From Alistipes sp. (GTDB lineage: Bacteria > Bacteroidota > Bacteroidia > Bacteroidales > Rikenellaceae), in NCBI GenBank assembly GCA_022511345.1, contig JAFLRR010000011.1, forward strand, positions 1 to 64,000: DNA of 64,000 bases, in the 5' to 3' direction. This document shows positions 49,853 to 60,038 of the stretch, piece after piece. Positions within the stretch are counted from its first letter, which is position 1. Every line of letters begins with the position of its first letter. The position numbers were made by a program, and so were the translations under genes. The notes beneath the pieces are model-generated. The model did no database searches and was not told where the DNA came from. It saw only the letters and a list, made by a program, of their open reading frames with translations.

Positions 49853-52276
49853 ATGAGAAGAGAGGATAAGAACGCAAATCGCTCCAGCAGGATAATAAAA
49901 CTGATGTGGATTACGGTCGCCGTACCCGTCGCGCTGCTGTTTCTGATGCTGGCCCTGACGGCCGCCGGAACCTTCGGCCGCATACCCTCGTTCGAGGAGC
50001 TGGAGAACCCCAAGAGCAACCTGGCCACCGAGATATACTCCGAGGATGGCAAAATCATCGGCACCTTCTTCGTGCAGAACCGCTCGCACGTGCAGTATGC
50101 CGACCTCTTCCCCACCGACTCGACGCGCCGCCCCACCGTCATCGACGGCCGCGAGGTGCCTCCCGTCGTTGCAGCCCTGACCGCCACGGAGGATATCCGC
50201 TTCAGAAGCCATTCGGGCATCGACATACCCTCGCTCTTCCGCGTGGGAATCAAGACCATCGCGCTGCAGAACTCGTCGCAGGGCGGCGGCAGCACCATAA
50301 CCCAGCAGCTGGCCAAAAACCTCTTCCCGCGCGACACCGTACGCAACCGCGGCAAGATAGCCCGCTCGGCCAAGCTCGTCTGCTCGAAGCTCAAGGAGTG
50401 GATTACGGCCCTGAAGCTCGAATACAACTACACCAAGGATGAGATTGCGGCCATGTACCTCAACACGGTCGAGTTCGGCTCGAACGCCTACGGCATAAAG
50501 TCGGCCGCAGCCACATTCTTCAACAAGGAGCCCCGCGACCTGAACATCCAGGAGGCCGCCGTGCTCGTGGGCGTGGTCAACGCCCCCACGCGCTACTCGC
50601 CCGTGCGCAACCCCGAAAATGCCGTGGCGCGCCGCAACCTCGTGCTGGCGCGAATGGCCGCAGCCGGAGCCATCACGCAGGCCGAGTGCGACTCGATAGC
50701 CGCCCTGCCGCTGATTCTCGACTACCGTCCCGTGTCGCACAACGAAGGCGAGGCGACCTACTTCCGCGAGATGCTGCGCCTGGTCATGAACGCCGACCGC
50801 CCCGTACGCCGCCAGTTCTACACCCAGTGGGACTACGAGCAGGCTGTCAAGGAGTATGACGAGAACCCCATCTACGGCTGGTGCCGCAAGAACCGCAAGG
50901 CCGACGGCACGCCCTACGACATCTACCGCGACGGACTGAAAATCTATACCACCATCAACGCCGCCATGCAGACCTATGCCGAGCAGGCCGTGCAGAAACA
51001 GCTGGCCACGGTCATACAGCCCCGCATGGATGCCCAGGTGCGCAACACCGGCGTGCTGTTCGACACCGACCGCGAGGAGCGCGAGCGAATCATCAGCCGC
51101 GCCATGCGCTACTCCGACCGCTGGTACAGGATGAAGAACGACGGAGCCTCGGACAAGGAGATTGCCGAGAGCTTCGACCGCCCCTGCAACATGAAGGTCT
51201 TCACCTTCAAGGGCGAGCGCGACACCGTCATGACCCCGCGCGACTCGATTCTGCACCACAAGCGCATCATGCGCGCCGGATTCGTGGCCACCGACCCCCG
51301 CACGGGCCACGTCAAGGCCTATGTAGGCGGCCCCAACTTCCGCTACTTCAAGTACGACATGGCCAAGCAGGGCAAGCGCCAGATAGGTTCGACCATCAAA
51401 CCCTTCATCTACACCTTCGCCATAGACCACCTGGGCATGAACCCCTGCACCCCCGTGCCCAACCTGCCCGTGACCATCGAGACGCCCAACGGCACCGTAT
51501 GGTCGCCCAAGGAGGCCGGCAAGGTCGAGTACGACGGCGTGCTCTACCCCCTGCAGTGGGGTCTGGCCCGCAGCCGCAACAACTACTCGGCATGGATAAT
51601 GAAGCAGGCCAAGCAGCCCGAAGCCGTGGCCGACTTCATCCACAACATGGGCATCCGCAGCTTCATAGACCCGGTCTATGCACTCTGTCTCGGCTCCTCC
51701 GAATCGAATGTCTTCGAGCTGGTCAGCGCCTTCTCGACATTCGCCAACAAGGGCGTGCACACCGACCCCATATTCGTCACCCGCATCGAAGACCGCCAGG
51801 GCAACCTCATCTCGAGCTTCGTGCCCCAGTCGCAGGACGCCGTGGGCGAACGCACGGCATACACCATGCTGCAGATGCTGCAAAACGTGGTCAAGCACGG
51901 CACCGGCTACCGCATGGTCTCGCAGTTCGGCATGCGCGACGTCGAGATGGGCGGCAAGACCGGCACCTCGAACGAGAACCGCGACGCCTGGTTCATGTGC
52001 GTCACGCCCAACCTGGCAGCCGGCGCATGGGTCGGCGCCGAGGACCAGCAGGTGCACCTGCGTTCGGGCGGCGAGGGCAGCGTGCTGGCTCTGCCCATCG
52101 TCGGCGAATTCATGACCAAGGTCTACGACAATCCGCGTCTGGGCGTCAGCCGCTCGGACCTCTTCGACCGCCCCGCGTCGATGCCGGTCTTCGACTGCAA
52201 CAACCTCGCGCCTATCGAGGATTCGACCGTCACAGAGAGCCGCTCCGACGATTTCGACGATGAATTTTTCGAATAA
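49853..52276 (+). CDS. mrcA: Class A penicillin-binding protein (PBP1A-type)
   Basis: An 807-residue bifunctional peptidoglycan synthase from the ATG at 49853. One membrane span near 20-42 anchors it. The GT51 domain shows the TEDIRFRSHSGID and GGGSTITQQLAKNLF motifs and polymerises lipid II. The transpeptidase domain has the active-site serine in STIK (about S513), the SRNN motif near 575 and KTGT near 702, so crosslinking is intact. The tail is acidic (DDFDDEFFE). It has its own promoter after the previous gene. Confidence 0.95.
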   Translation: MRREDKNANRSSRIIKLMWITVAVPVALLFLMLALTAAGTFGRIPSFEELENPKSNLATEIYSEDGKIIGTFFVQNRSHVQYADLFPTDSTRRPTVIDGREVPPVVAALTATEDIRFRSHSGIDIPSLFRVGIKTIALQNSSQGGGSTITQQLAKNLFPRDTVRNRGKIARSAKLVCSKLKEWITALKLEYNYTKDEIAAMYLNTVEFGSNAYGIKSAAATFFNKEPRDLNIQEAAVLVGVVNAPTRYSPVRNPENAVARRNLVLARMAAAGAITQAECDSIAALPLILDYRPVSHNEGEATYFREMLRLVMNADRPVRRQFYTQWDYEQAVKEYDENPIYGWCRKNRKADGTPYDIYRDGLKIYTTINAAMQTYAEQAVQKQLATVIQPRMDAQVRNTGVLFDTDREERERIISRAMRYSDRWYRMKNDGASDKEIAESFDRPCNMKVFTFKGERDTVMTPRDSILHHKRIMRAGFVATDPRTGHVKAYVGGPNFRYFKYDMAKQGKRQIGSTIKPFIYTFAIDHLGMNPCTPVPNLPVTIETPNGTVWSPKEAGKVEYDGVLYPLQWGLARSRNNYSAWIMKQAKQPEAVADFIHNMGIRSFIDPVYALCLGSSESNVFELVSAFSTFANKGVHTDPIFVTRIEDRQGNLISSFVPQSQDAVGERTAYTMLQMLQNVVKHGTGYRMVSQFGMRDVEMGGKTGTSNENRDAWFMCVTPNLAAGAWVGAEDQQVHLRSGGEGSVLALPIVGEFMTKVYDNPRLGVSRSDLFDRPASMPVFDCNNLAPIEDSTVTESRSDDFDDEFFE

Positions 52277-52450
52277 CGCAGCATGAACTTTAACGGCACT
52301 ACAACCGCTCTCGTTCCCCGAGGCTACAATCTCGGCCGCACGCAATATACAGCATACTCCTGTGTCAGGACAGCATGCCTCAGGCCAGCCGATACGGAGA
52401 ATCGCCAAAATAGATAACCCCCGAACAAGCCAAAAGTAAAACGAAACATT

Positions 52451-53464
<1,014 letters not shown>

Positions 53465-53496
53465 AGCACTGAAAAACCCTCAACAGCCAAGAACAT

Positions 53497-54486
53497 ATGC
53501 AGCAAATCGATTTCGTAATCCTCTGGGTCAACGGCGACGACCCCGAGTGGCGCGGCGAATTCCGCAAGGCCCGCATCGCCGAGAATGCCGATGCTTCGGA
53601 GGTGCGCTACCGCGACTGGCGCAACCTCGACTACTGGTTCCGCACGGTCGAGAGATTCGCACCGTGGGTGCGGCGCATACACTTCGTCACCTGGGGACAT
53701 CTGCCGCAGTGGCTCAATACCACCCACCCCAAGCTGCATGTGGTCAACCATCCCGACTTCATACCCTCGCAGTACCTGCAGACATTCAACTCCAACGCCA
53801 TAGAGCTCAACCTGCACCGCGTGGAGGGTCTGGCCGAGCACTTCGTGCTCTTCAACGACGACATGTTCCTCACGCGCGAGTGCCGCCCCGAGGATTTCTT
53901 CTCCCCCGAGGGACTTCCGCGCGACATAGCCCGGCTGAGCATCATCGAGACCTCGCCCATAGGCCACATCGTCCAGAATGACATGCAGCTAATCAACGAG
54001 CGCCATCCCAAGAGCCGCAGCGTCAAACAGCACTTCGGAAAGTGGTTCTCGCTGCGCTACGGCGCGGGCAACCTGCTCAAGACCCTCTCACTCATGCCGT
54101 GGGACCACTTCTCGGGACTTCTGGACACGCACATGCCGCAGCCCTACCTCAAGAGCCGCTTCGCCGAGGCGTGGGATTTGTGGGGCGAGCGTCTGCACGA
54201 GACCTGCATGCACCGCATCCGCAACCTGTCGGACCTCTCGCACTGGCTCATACGCTACGACACGCTGGTGCGCGGCGACTTCAAGCCGCGGGGCATGGGC
54301 GACTGCCGCCTGATGACCATATCGGACTACACGCTCGACGACATATGCCGCGACATAGCCGCCAAGCGCTGGCGCATGGTCTGCATCAACGACAGCGACA
54401 AGATAACCGATTTCGACACGGCAGCCGAACGGCTGCGAGCGGCATTCGACGCCGTGGCTCCCGAAAAGTCGGCCTATGAGATCTGA
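53497..54486 (+). CDS. Stealth-family sugar-phosphate transferase, second copy
   Basis: A 329-residue protein. CR1 is IDFVILWVNGDDPEW, CR2 contains FNSNAIELNLHRVEG and LFNDDMFL, and CR3/CR4 follow (HMPQPYLKS, later VCINDS). It shares the whole layout with the protein at 30575-31573 but differs widely in sequence. Stealth proteins add hexose-1-phosphate to surface polymers. It overlaps the next glycosyltransferase by 11 bases, so the two act in one pathway, probably for capsule or a surface phosphoglycan. Confidence 0.87.
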   Translation: MQQIDFVILWVNGDDPEWRGEFRKARIAENADASEVRYRDWRNLDYWFRTVERFAPWVRRIHFVTWGHLPQWLNTTHPKLHVVNHPDFIPSQYLQTFNSNAIELNLHRVEGLAEHFVLFNDDMFLTRECRPEDFFSPEGLPRDIARLSIIETSPIGHIVQNDMQLINERHPKSRSVKQHFGKWFSLRYGAGNLLKTLSLMPWDHFSGLLDTHMPQPYLKSRFAEAWDLWGERLHETCMHRIRNLSDLSHWLIRYDTLVRGDFKPRGMGDCRLMTISDYTLDDICRDIAAKRWRMVCINDSDKITDFDTAAERLRAAFDAVAPEKSAYEI

Positions 54487-55408
54487 CAACATATCGGTCA
54501 TAATACCTCTCTACCGCAAGCGCGACACCATAGGCGCCGCACTCTCGTCGGTGCTGGCCCAGACGCTGGCGCCACTCGAGATAATAGTGGTCGACGACGG
54601 CTCGGACGACGGCTCGGCTGAGATTGTCGAGTCCTTCACCTCGCCCATGATACGGCTGCTGCGCCAGAGCAACGCCGGAGTCTCGGCGGCCCGCAACCGC
54701 GCCATGCGCGAAGCTGCAGGCGAGTGGGTCGCGCTGCTCGATGCCGACGACGAGTGGATGCCGCAATATCTGCAGCACGTCTCGCGCGCCATACACGAGT
54801 TCCCCCAGTGCCGCGCCTTCGGCTCGGGATTCTTCGTGCGCGACCAAAAGGGACGCGTGGTGCCGGGCCGCACGCCCGACCGCCGCGGACCGGTCGACTT
54901 CTTCGCCGAGTCGATGTCGCGCTACGTGCTCATACCCTCGGCCGCTCTGCTCCACCGCCAGACGGCGCTCGAGTGCGGCGGCTTTCCCGAGGGCATGAAA
55001 CTCGGCGAGGACCAGTATCTGTGGACATTAATGGCGCGCAGGGCCAGCGTGGGATTCCTGCCCGAAAGATTGGTGATATACTCGCGCGGCACGCAGAACA
55101 ACTCCGCAGCCACATACACCCCCGAAAAGAGCGACTACTCGCTCGAGCAGCTCTACGGCCCGCAATACTCGGACATATCCAACGAATATGTGGCCCGCGT
55201 GGCTTTGGGCAAGGCGCTCGTCATCAGCACCCGCGGCGGCACGGCCGAGGCCCGGCGCACGGCACGCTTCTTCGCCGGCACGCGCCAGAACCGCTTCGCG
55301 CTGGCCAAGCTGCGCATACTCAACGCGCTGCCGGCATCGTGGCGGCCCGCAGCAATGAGGCTCTACAACCGTCTGGCGTGGCTGATAGCCAAGAAGGGAA
55401 TGTCGTAG
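54476..55408 (+). CDS. Family 2 glycosyltransferase
   Basis: A 310-residue GT-A enzyme. It has ISVIIPLYRKRDTIGAALSS at the start, the DDGSDDGS nucleotide-binding loop near 41-48, and the DADDEW metal-binding motif near 90-95 within VALLDADDEWM. A C-terminal amphipathic stretch may touch the membrane. Donor and acceptor cannot be read from the sequence. The ATG lies inside the end of the Stealth gene, so translation is coupled. Confidence 0.88.
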   Translation: MRSDNISVIIPLYRKRDTIGAALSSVLAQTLAPLEIIVVDDGSDDGSAEIVESFTSPMIRLLRQSNAGVSAARNRAMREAAGEWVALLDADDEWMPQYLQHVSRAIHEFPQCRAFGSGFFVRDQKGRVVPGRTPDRRGPVDFFAESMSRYVLIPSAALLHRQTALECGGFPEGMKLGEDQYLWTLMARRASVGFLPERLVIYSRGTQNNSAATYTPEKSDYSLEQLYGPQYSDISNEYVARVALGKALVISTRGGTAEARRTARFFAGTRQNRFALAKLRILNALPASWRPAAMRLYNRLAWLIAKKGMS

Positions 55409-55433
55409 AGCTGCGGCGCACGGCCGCACGACA

Positions 55434-55886
55434 TCACTCCGAGGGCTGCACAGCGTCCTCGGCCTCGGGGTAGAGCTTGCGGTAGTGGTCGAGCACGGTC
55501 TGCATATCCTTTATGAAGTTCTCCCTGGAGCGTGCGCCCGAGCTGCGGCCTATGAGTTCCATGTCGGGCGCGAATATCAGATAGGTGGGAATATACTGCA
55601 CCTCATAAGCGTTGGCGATGGCTTGGCCCTCGTCGGTGTCGACGTCGATTTTCACGCACAGAAATCCAGCATCCATGAATTCACCCACCTGCTTGTCGGT
55701 GAACACCTTGCGCGCCATATCGCGGCATGGCCCGCACCACGAGGCGGTCAAATCCATGAATATGAGCTTGTGCTGCTCGGCGGCGCGCTGCCTGAGCCGC
55801 GAGGGCGAAGCCGTCTCGAAACGCACCTGAGCCGTAGCGGCTGCCATGGCCAACAGTGTCGCGGCAAGTGTAAGGAGTCTTTTCAT
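55434..55886 (-). CDS. Exported thioredoxin-fold protein
   Basis: A 150-residue protein with a signal peptide (to about residue 20, ATAQ) and a thioredoxin domain with the redox pair C51-G-P-C54 (SWCGPCRDM). It has the typical cis-proline loop (EVQYIPTYLIF). It belongs to the thioredoxin_7/DsbD-gamma-like group that keeps periplasmic disulfides reduced or shuffled. It is convergent with the GT2 gene upstream on the map and lies 33 bases after the ECF sigma gene in reading direction, so they may share a transcript. Confidence 0.88.
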   Translation of the reverse strand: MKRLLTLAATLLAMAAATAQVRFETASPSRLRQRAAEQHKLIFMDLTASWCGPCRDMARKVFTDKQVGEFMDAGFLCVKIDVDTDEGQAIANAYEVQYIPTYLIFAPDMELIGRSSGARSRENFIKDMQTVLDHYRKLYPEAEDAVQPSE

Positions 55887-55918
55887 ACGGTCGGGGATGT
55901 ATCAAATCGCGTGCGAAA

Positions 55919-56488
55919 TCATCGTCCCGCATCGCCCTCCAAGATGAGGGTGCAGAGACGTGCGCGTGCGCGGTGGATGCGTGTCTTGACGGTGCCCATG
56001 GGCATCGTCAGCCGCTCGGCAATCTCCTCGTAGGAGAGCTCCTCGAAGAATCGCATCTCGATAAGGCGCCGGTAGCCGGGGCTCATGCGCTTCATGCAGC
56101 CCTCGAGCCGGGCTCGCTGCTGCAGGTTTATGAACCGCTCCTCGGGCGTGGGCACGCTGCTGGCCACCGGAATCGAAAAGCGCCCGTCGAGCGGCACCTC
56201 GTCGCGGCTCTTGCGCACGAAGTCGACGAACGTGTTGCGCGCTATGGTGTAGAGCCACTGTCCGAAGGTGTAGTCGGCGCTGTAACGGCGGATGTTGATA
56301 TAGACCTTGATGAATGTCTCCTGCAGCAGGTCGCTGGCATCGTCGGGACTGCCCGTGCGCTGCAGAAACAGGCCGTAGACGGCCTTGCGGTAGCGGTCGA
56401 AAAGATACTCGAAAGCCGCGTCGTCGCCCCCCACGACCAGCTCGGCCAGGCGGCGGTCGTCGGCCACGATATACTCCTCTATCTCCAT
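55919..56488 (-). CDS. ECF-type RNA polymerase sigma factor
   Basis: A 189-residue sigma-70 factor from the ATG at 56488; the frame extends much further upstream across the GT2 gene but that part is a shadow. Region 2 reads AFEYLFDRYRKAVYGLFLQR then DLLQETFIKVYINI and GQWLYTIARN; region 4 has LSYEEIAERLTMPMGTVKTRIHRAR, a helix-turn-helix for the -35 element. No anti-sigma gene is beside it; instead it overlaps by 10 bases a membrane glycosyltransferase. Regulated genes are unknown. Confidence 0.93.
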   Translation of the reverse strand: MEIEEYIVADDRRLAELVVGGDDAAFEYLFDRYRKAVYGLFLQRTGSPDDASDLLQETFIKVYINIRRYSADYTFGQWLYTIARNTFVDFVRKSRDEVPLDGRFSIPVASSVPTPEERFINLQQRARLEGCMKRMSPGYRRLIEMRFFEELSYEEIAERLTMPMGTVKTRIHRARARLCTLILEGDAGR

Positions 56489-57633
56489 ACGGCGGGGTCT
56501 TTGCGCAGCGAGCTGACGGCGACCGTCAGACCCAGCAGCGGCGAGAAGAGGTCGTAGAGGATATAGCCGGCCACAATCTTCTGCTCGCCCAGACGGCGTG
56601 CCACGCGTCTTATGCTCAGCAGCACCACCAGCCAGCGCAGCAGCGCCAAACCGGCCGCCGTCAGCGCGAACTCGGCCGGCATTATCACCGCGGCGGCTGC
56701 CACGGAGGCGAAAAAGAGTATCCGGCTGACCATCTCCGAGCACATGTACCGCCTCACGCGGCCGGGATAGAACTCGTGCGCGGCGCCGTAGCGTCGGCGC
56801 TGCGCCACCCACCAGCCCAGGCCTCCCCAGGCCGACTCGACGACCGCGCCGTTGGACGAAAGCACGGGGCAGACATTCTGGCGCGTCATGATGCTCTGCA
56901 TGTAGAGGTCGTCTTCGCCGATGTTCATATTCAGACGGTTGAAGCCGTTGGAACCGAAGTATAGGCTCTTGGTGAAGCCCAGATTGTGGCGTATGCCGCG
57001 GTAGGGGCGGCGGCGGACGGCGGCGGCCAGCCACTCGGCCGACCAGAGCAGGCGGTCGGTGCGGATTATTCGGCGCGCGAAGCCGCTGCCCTGCTCCACG
57101 CCGCAGTAACCCACGACTATGTCGCCCTTGGTGAATCCGCGGCCCATGGTCGCCAGCCACTTGGGCGACGAGGGACGGGCCTCGACCGTAGTGATGACTA
57201 TGTGCTCGTAGCGCGCCGACTTGATGCCCACGTTGAGCGCCATCTTGACCGATATCGGAAAGCGGGGGTTGTACTCGATTTTGGTGGTCGACAGATTGGG
57301 CAGGTGCTCCTGCATGGAGGCCAAGTCGTCGTAGAAGTCGTTGTCGCCGCCGACGTAGACTATCACTATCTGGAACTTGTCGTAGACCTGACCCAGCAGC
57401 AGCGGGAGCGTCTCGACCACGAAGGGCATGTTCTCCGAGAACATGGGCACGACCACCGATATGGGCGGTTCGCTGCCGAGAACCGACTCGCGGCGCGAGC
57501 TGCGGTAGGAGGCTATACGCCCGTAGACGACCGCATAGCGGCATATCTGCATGACCAGCGAGACTATCAGCAGCGCGGCCAAAGCCACTCCGGTCCAACC
57601 GTAGCGCGAGAGAAAAATATCGAGATACTCCAT
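56479..57633 (-). CDS. Membrane-bound family 2 glycosyltransferase
   Basis: A 384-residue protein with an N-terminal span (11-30) and two or more C-terminal spans (about 300-365). The GT-A part has PPISVVVPMFSENM, the acidic VYVGGDND and the later GEDDLYMQS. Layout resembles the N-acetylglucosaminyl/cellulose-synthase-like group, but the acceptor cannot be told. It precedes the ECF sigma gene with a 10-base overlap, an unusual pairing that suggests envelope-linked regulation. Confidence 0.82.
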   Translation of the reverse strand: MEYLDIFLSRYGWTGVALAALLIVSLVMQICRYAVVYGRIASYRSSRRESVLGSEPPISVVVPMFSENMPFVVETLPLLLGQVYDKFQIVIVYVGGDNDFYDDLASMQEHLPNLSTTKIEYNPRFPISVKMALNVGIKSARYEHIVITTVEARPSSPKWLATMGRGFTKGDIVVGYCGVEQGSGFARRIIRTDRLLWSAEWLAAAVRRRPYRGIRHNLGFTKSLYFGSNGFNRLNMNIGEDDLYMQSIMTRQNVCPVLSSNGAVVESAWGGLGWWVAQRRRYGAAHEFYPGRVRRYMCSEMVSRILFFASVAAAAVIMPAEFALTAAGLALLRWLVVLLSIRRVARRLGEQKIVAGYILYDLFSPLLGLTVAVSSLRKDPAVWR

Positions 57634-57661
57634 ACTGGAAAGAAGCCCTTTTTACGTCCTG

Positions 57662-57669
57662 CAAAGATA
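57662..57669 (-). promoter_or_regulatory. Promoter -7 box (TATCTTTG) of the GT2-sigma operon
   Basis: TATCTTTG on the minus strand, 28 bases before the start at 57633. The -33 region is T-rich but has no exact TTTG at 19 bases. Confidence 0.6.
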
Positions 57670-57763
57670 ACTCTTTTAACTCAAAAAACCGAAGCCGCCG
57701 GCTCCAAATGAAGGCTAAATTTCACCTCCGGCGGCGACGGAGCGGAAATTCGCGGATTTTTAG

Positions 57764-57771
57764 TATTTTTG
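57764..57771 (+). promoter_or_regulatory. Promoter -7 box (TATTTTTG) of the tgt operon, giving a near-leaderless mRNA
   Basis: TATTTTTG ends only 6 bases before the tgt ATG at 57778, so the transcript probably begins at or next to the start codon. Confidence 0.6.
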
Positions 57772-57777
57772 CGCTGT

Positions 57778-58908
57778 ATGAAGTTCACCCTGCAACACAA
57801 GGATCAGTCGTGCGCCGCACGCGCCGCCGAGATAGTCACCGACCACGGAACCATCCTCACGCCGGTGTTCATGCCCGTGGGCACGGCTGCCGCCGTGAAG
57901 GGCGTCTTCCACCGCGACGTGCGCGACGAGGCCCGCGCGCAGATAATACTCGCCAACACCTACCACCTCTACCTGCGGCCCGGCACCGACATACTGCGCC
58001 GCGCGGGAGGCGTGCACCGATTCTCGACGTGGGAGGGTCCGATGCTCACCGACAGCGGCGGATTCCAGGTCTTCTCGCTGGCCGCATGCCGCAAGCTCAC
58101 CGACGAAGGCTGCCGCTTCCGCTCGCACATCGACGGCTCGCCCCACCTGTTCACACCCGAAAACGTGGTCGACACGCAGCGCATAATCGGCGCCGACATC
58201 ATGATGGCCTTCGACGAGTGCCCCCCGGGCGACTCGACGCGCGAGTATGCCGCCAAGTCGCTGGCGCTGACCGAGAGGTGGCTCGACCGCTGCTTCAACC
58301 GCTTCCACCAGACGCGGCCCGAGTACGGACACTCGCAGTCGCTCTTCCCCATAGTGCAGGGCTGCACCTACCCCGACCTGAGGGTCCGCGCGGCCGAGAA
58401 CGTCAAACAGTACGACGCCGACGGCTATGCCATAGGCGGTCTGGCCGTCGGCGAACCCACAGATGTGATGTACCAGATGCTCGAGACCGTCAACGCGGTG
58501 CTGCCTGAGGACCGCCCGCGCTACCTGATGGGTGTCGGCACGCCGGCCAACATACTCGAGGGCATAGCGCGCGGTGTGGACATGTTCGACTGCGTGATGC
58601 CCACGCGCAACGGCCGCAACGGACAGCTCTTCACCAGCCAGGGAACAATCAACATACGCAACCGCAAGTGGGCCGACGACTTCTCGCCCATCGACCCCGA
58701 GGGCACCTCGTTCGTCGACCGCATCTACACCAAGGCCTACCTGCACCACCTGGTCACGGCGCGCGAGATGCTCGCCGCACAGATAGCCTCGCTGCACAAC
58801 ATAGCCTTCTACCTGAGACTCACAGCCCAGGCGCGCCAGCACATCCTCGCCGGCGACTTCCTCAGCTGGAAGGAGCAGGCCGTGCAGCAGCTCAGCCGAA
58901 GACTCTGA
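57778..58908 (+). CDS. tgt: tRNA-guanine transglycosylase (queuine insertion) without zinc cysteines
   Basis: A 376-residue TIM-barrel enzyme from the ATG at 57778. It exchanges G34 in tRNAs for a queuosine precursor. Active-site motifs are intact: TDSGGFQVFSL and, later, RGVDMFDCVMPTRNGRNGQLFT with the nucleophilic Asp in VDMFDC. The zinc site near 303-310 reads PEGTSFVD where most bacterial enzymes have PECxCxxC, so three cysteine ligands are gone, though the following KAYLHHL and the later SLHN are kept. This may be a lineage trait of Bacteroidota. First gene of a six-gene operon. Confidence 0.93.
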   Translation: MKFTLQHKDQSCAARAAEIVTDHGTILTPVFMPVGTAAAVKGVFHRDVRDEARAQIILANTYHLYLRPGTDILRRAGGVHRFSTWEGPMLTDSGGFQVFSLAACRKLTDEGCRFRSHIDGSPHLFTPENVVDTQRIIGADIMMAFDECPPGDSTREYAAKSLALTERWLDRCFNRFHQTRPEYGHSQSLFPIVQGCTYPDLRVRAAENVKQYDADGYAIGGLAVGEPTDVMYQMLETVNAVLPEDRPRYLMGVGTPANILEGIARGVDMFDCVMPTRNGRNGQLFTSQGTINIRNRKWADDFSPIDPEGTSFVDRIYTKAYLHHLVTAREMLAAQIASLHNIAFYLRLTAQARQHILAGDFLSWKEQAVQQLSRRL

Positions 58909-58930
58909 AAGAAAACAATCGATCAAGCGC

Positions 58931-60034
58931 ATGAAACTCCGTTTTCCCGGCATAAAGATTCTCGACCGCTACATCATCGGCAAGTTTCTCGGAACCTATA
59001 TCTTCGCCATAGCGATGATAATAGTCATCGTGGTCATATTCGACTACGTGGAGAAAATCGACGACTTCACCGAGACCAAGGCCAGCGTCCGCGAGGTGAT
59101 TTTCGACTACTACATCAACTTCATACCCTACTTCATCAACCAGTTCAGCGGTCTGTTCACCTTCATCGCCGTGATATTCTTCACCTCGAAGATGGCCTAC
59201 CAGACCGAAATCATAGCCATGCTCTCGGGCGGCATGAGCTTCCGCAGGCTCATGTGGCCCTACTTCATCGGCGCGCTGATAATATCGGCCGCATCGCTGT
59301 CGCTGAACATGTGGGTCATACCCGTTGCGCAGCGCGACAAGGTGGCCTTCGAGAACAAACACCTGCGCAGCCGACTGAACACCAAGTACGACCGACACAT
59401 CTACCGCCAGACCGAACCCGGACAGTTCGTCTACATCCGCGGCTACAACGACGGCCAGAGCACCGCCTCGTTCTTCACCCTCGAGGAGTACGACGGCGGC
59501 ACCATCGTGCGCTCGCTCGAGGCCGCCGAGGCCCGCTTCGACCCCGAAACCAAGAGGTGGAGCGCACAGCGCTACACGCTGCGCACGTTCGACTCGCTCG
59601 GCAACGAGACCTTCGCCCGCTTCCGCAACCTCGACACGCTCATAAACCTCGACGTGGCCGAGATAGGACAGATTTCGCACATGATCAAAACGCTGAAAAT
59701 CCGCGAACTCGACCGTTTCCTCGAGGCGCAGCGCGCCAAGGGCTCGGGCTCGATAAACATCATCGAGGTCGAGAAGCACACGCGATTCTCATATCCGCTG
59801 GGAACCTTCGTGCTCACGCTCATAGGCGTGTCGCTCTCCTCGCGCAAGGTGCGCGGAGGCACCGGCCTGCACATCGGAATAGGCACGGCGCTCTGCTTCT
59901 CCTACATACTCTTCAACCGCTTCGCCGAGGAGTTCGCCAAGAGCGGCTCCGTCAACCCGGGCATAGCTGTGTGGACTCCCAACGTGATATATCTGGGCAT
60001 AGCCATTTATCTCTACGTCAAAGCACCCAAGTAG
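58931..60034 (+). CDS. LptF/LptG-family (YjgP/YjgQ) lipopolysaccharide export permease
   Basis: A 367-residue inner-membrane protein with six predicted spans (three at 18-40, 52-75, 95-125 and three after residue 290) around a periplasmic beta domain. The N-terminal ILDRYIIGKFLGTYIFAI and the end VWTPNVIYLGIAIYLY fit the family. It forms, with a partner and LptB, the ABC transporter that lifts LPS out of the inner membrane. No partner gene is adjacent. It sits 22 bases after tgt and 4 before mqnE. Confidence 0.88.
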   Translation: MKLRFPGIKILDRYIIGKFLGTYIFAIAMIIVIVVIFDYVEKIDDFTETKASVREVIFDYYINFIPYFINQFSGLFTFIAVIFFTSKMAYQTEIIAMLSGGMSFRRLMWPYFIGALIISAASLSLNMWVIPVAQRDKVAFENKHLRSRLNTKYDRHIYRQTEPGQFVYIRGYNDGQSTASFFTLEEYDGGTIVRSLEAAEARFDPETKRWSAQRYTLRTFDSLGNETFARFRNLDTLINLDVAEIGQISHMIKTLKIRELDRFLEAQRAKGSGSINIIEVEKHTRFSYPLGTFVLTLIGVSLSSRKVRGGTGLHIGIGTALCFSYILFNRFAEEFAKSGSVNPGIAVWTPNVIYLGIAIYLYVKAPK

Positions 60035-60038
60035 CCGC

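Noticed and set aside
52277..52450. Possible small RNA between PBP1A and asd
   Set aside because: Small inverted repeats (for example CCGAG/CTCGG) exist, but there is no promoter-terminator pair, and a TACTTTTG on the minus strand near 52430 looks accidental.
55395..55435. Bidirectional terminator between the GT2 and thioredoxin genes
   Set aside because: A broken stem can be drawn (GTCGT/ACGAC and GCGGC/GCCGC), but there is no T run on either strand and it overlaps a stop codon.
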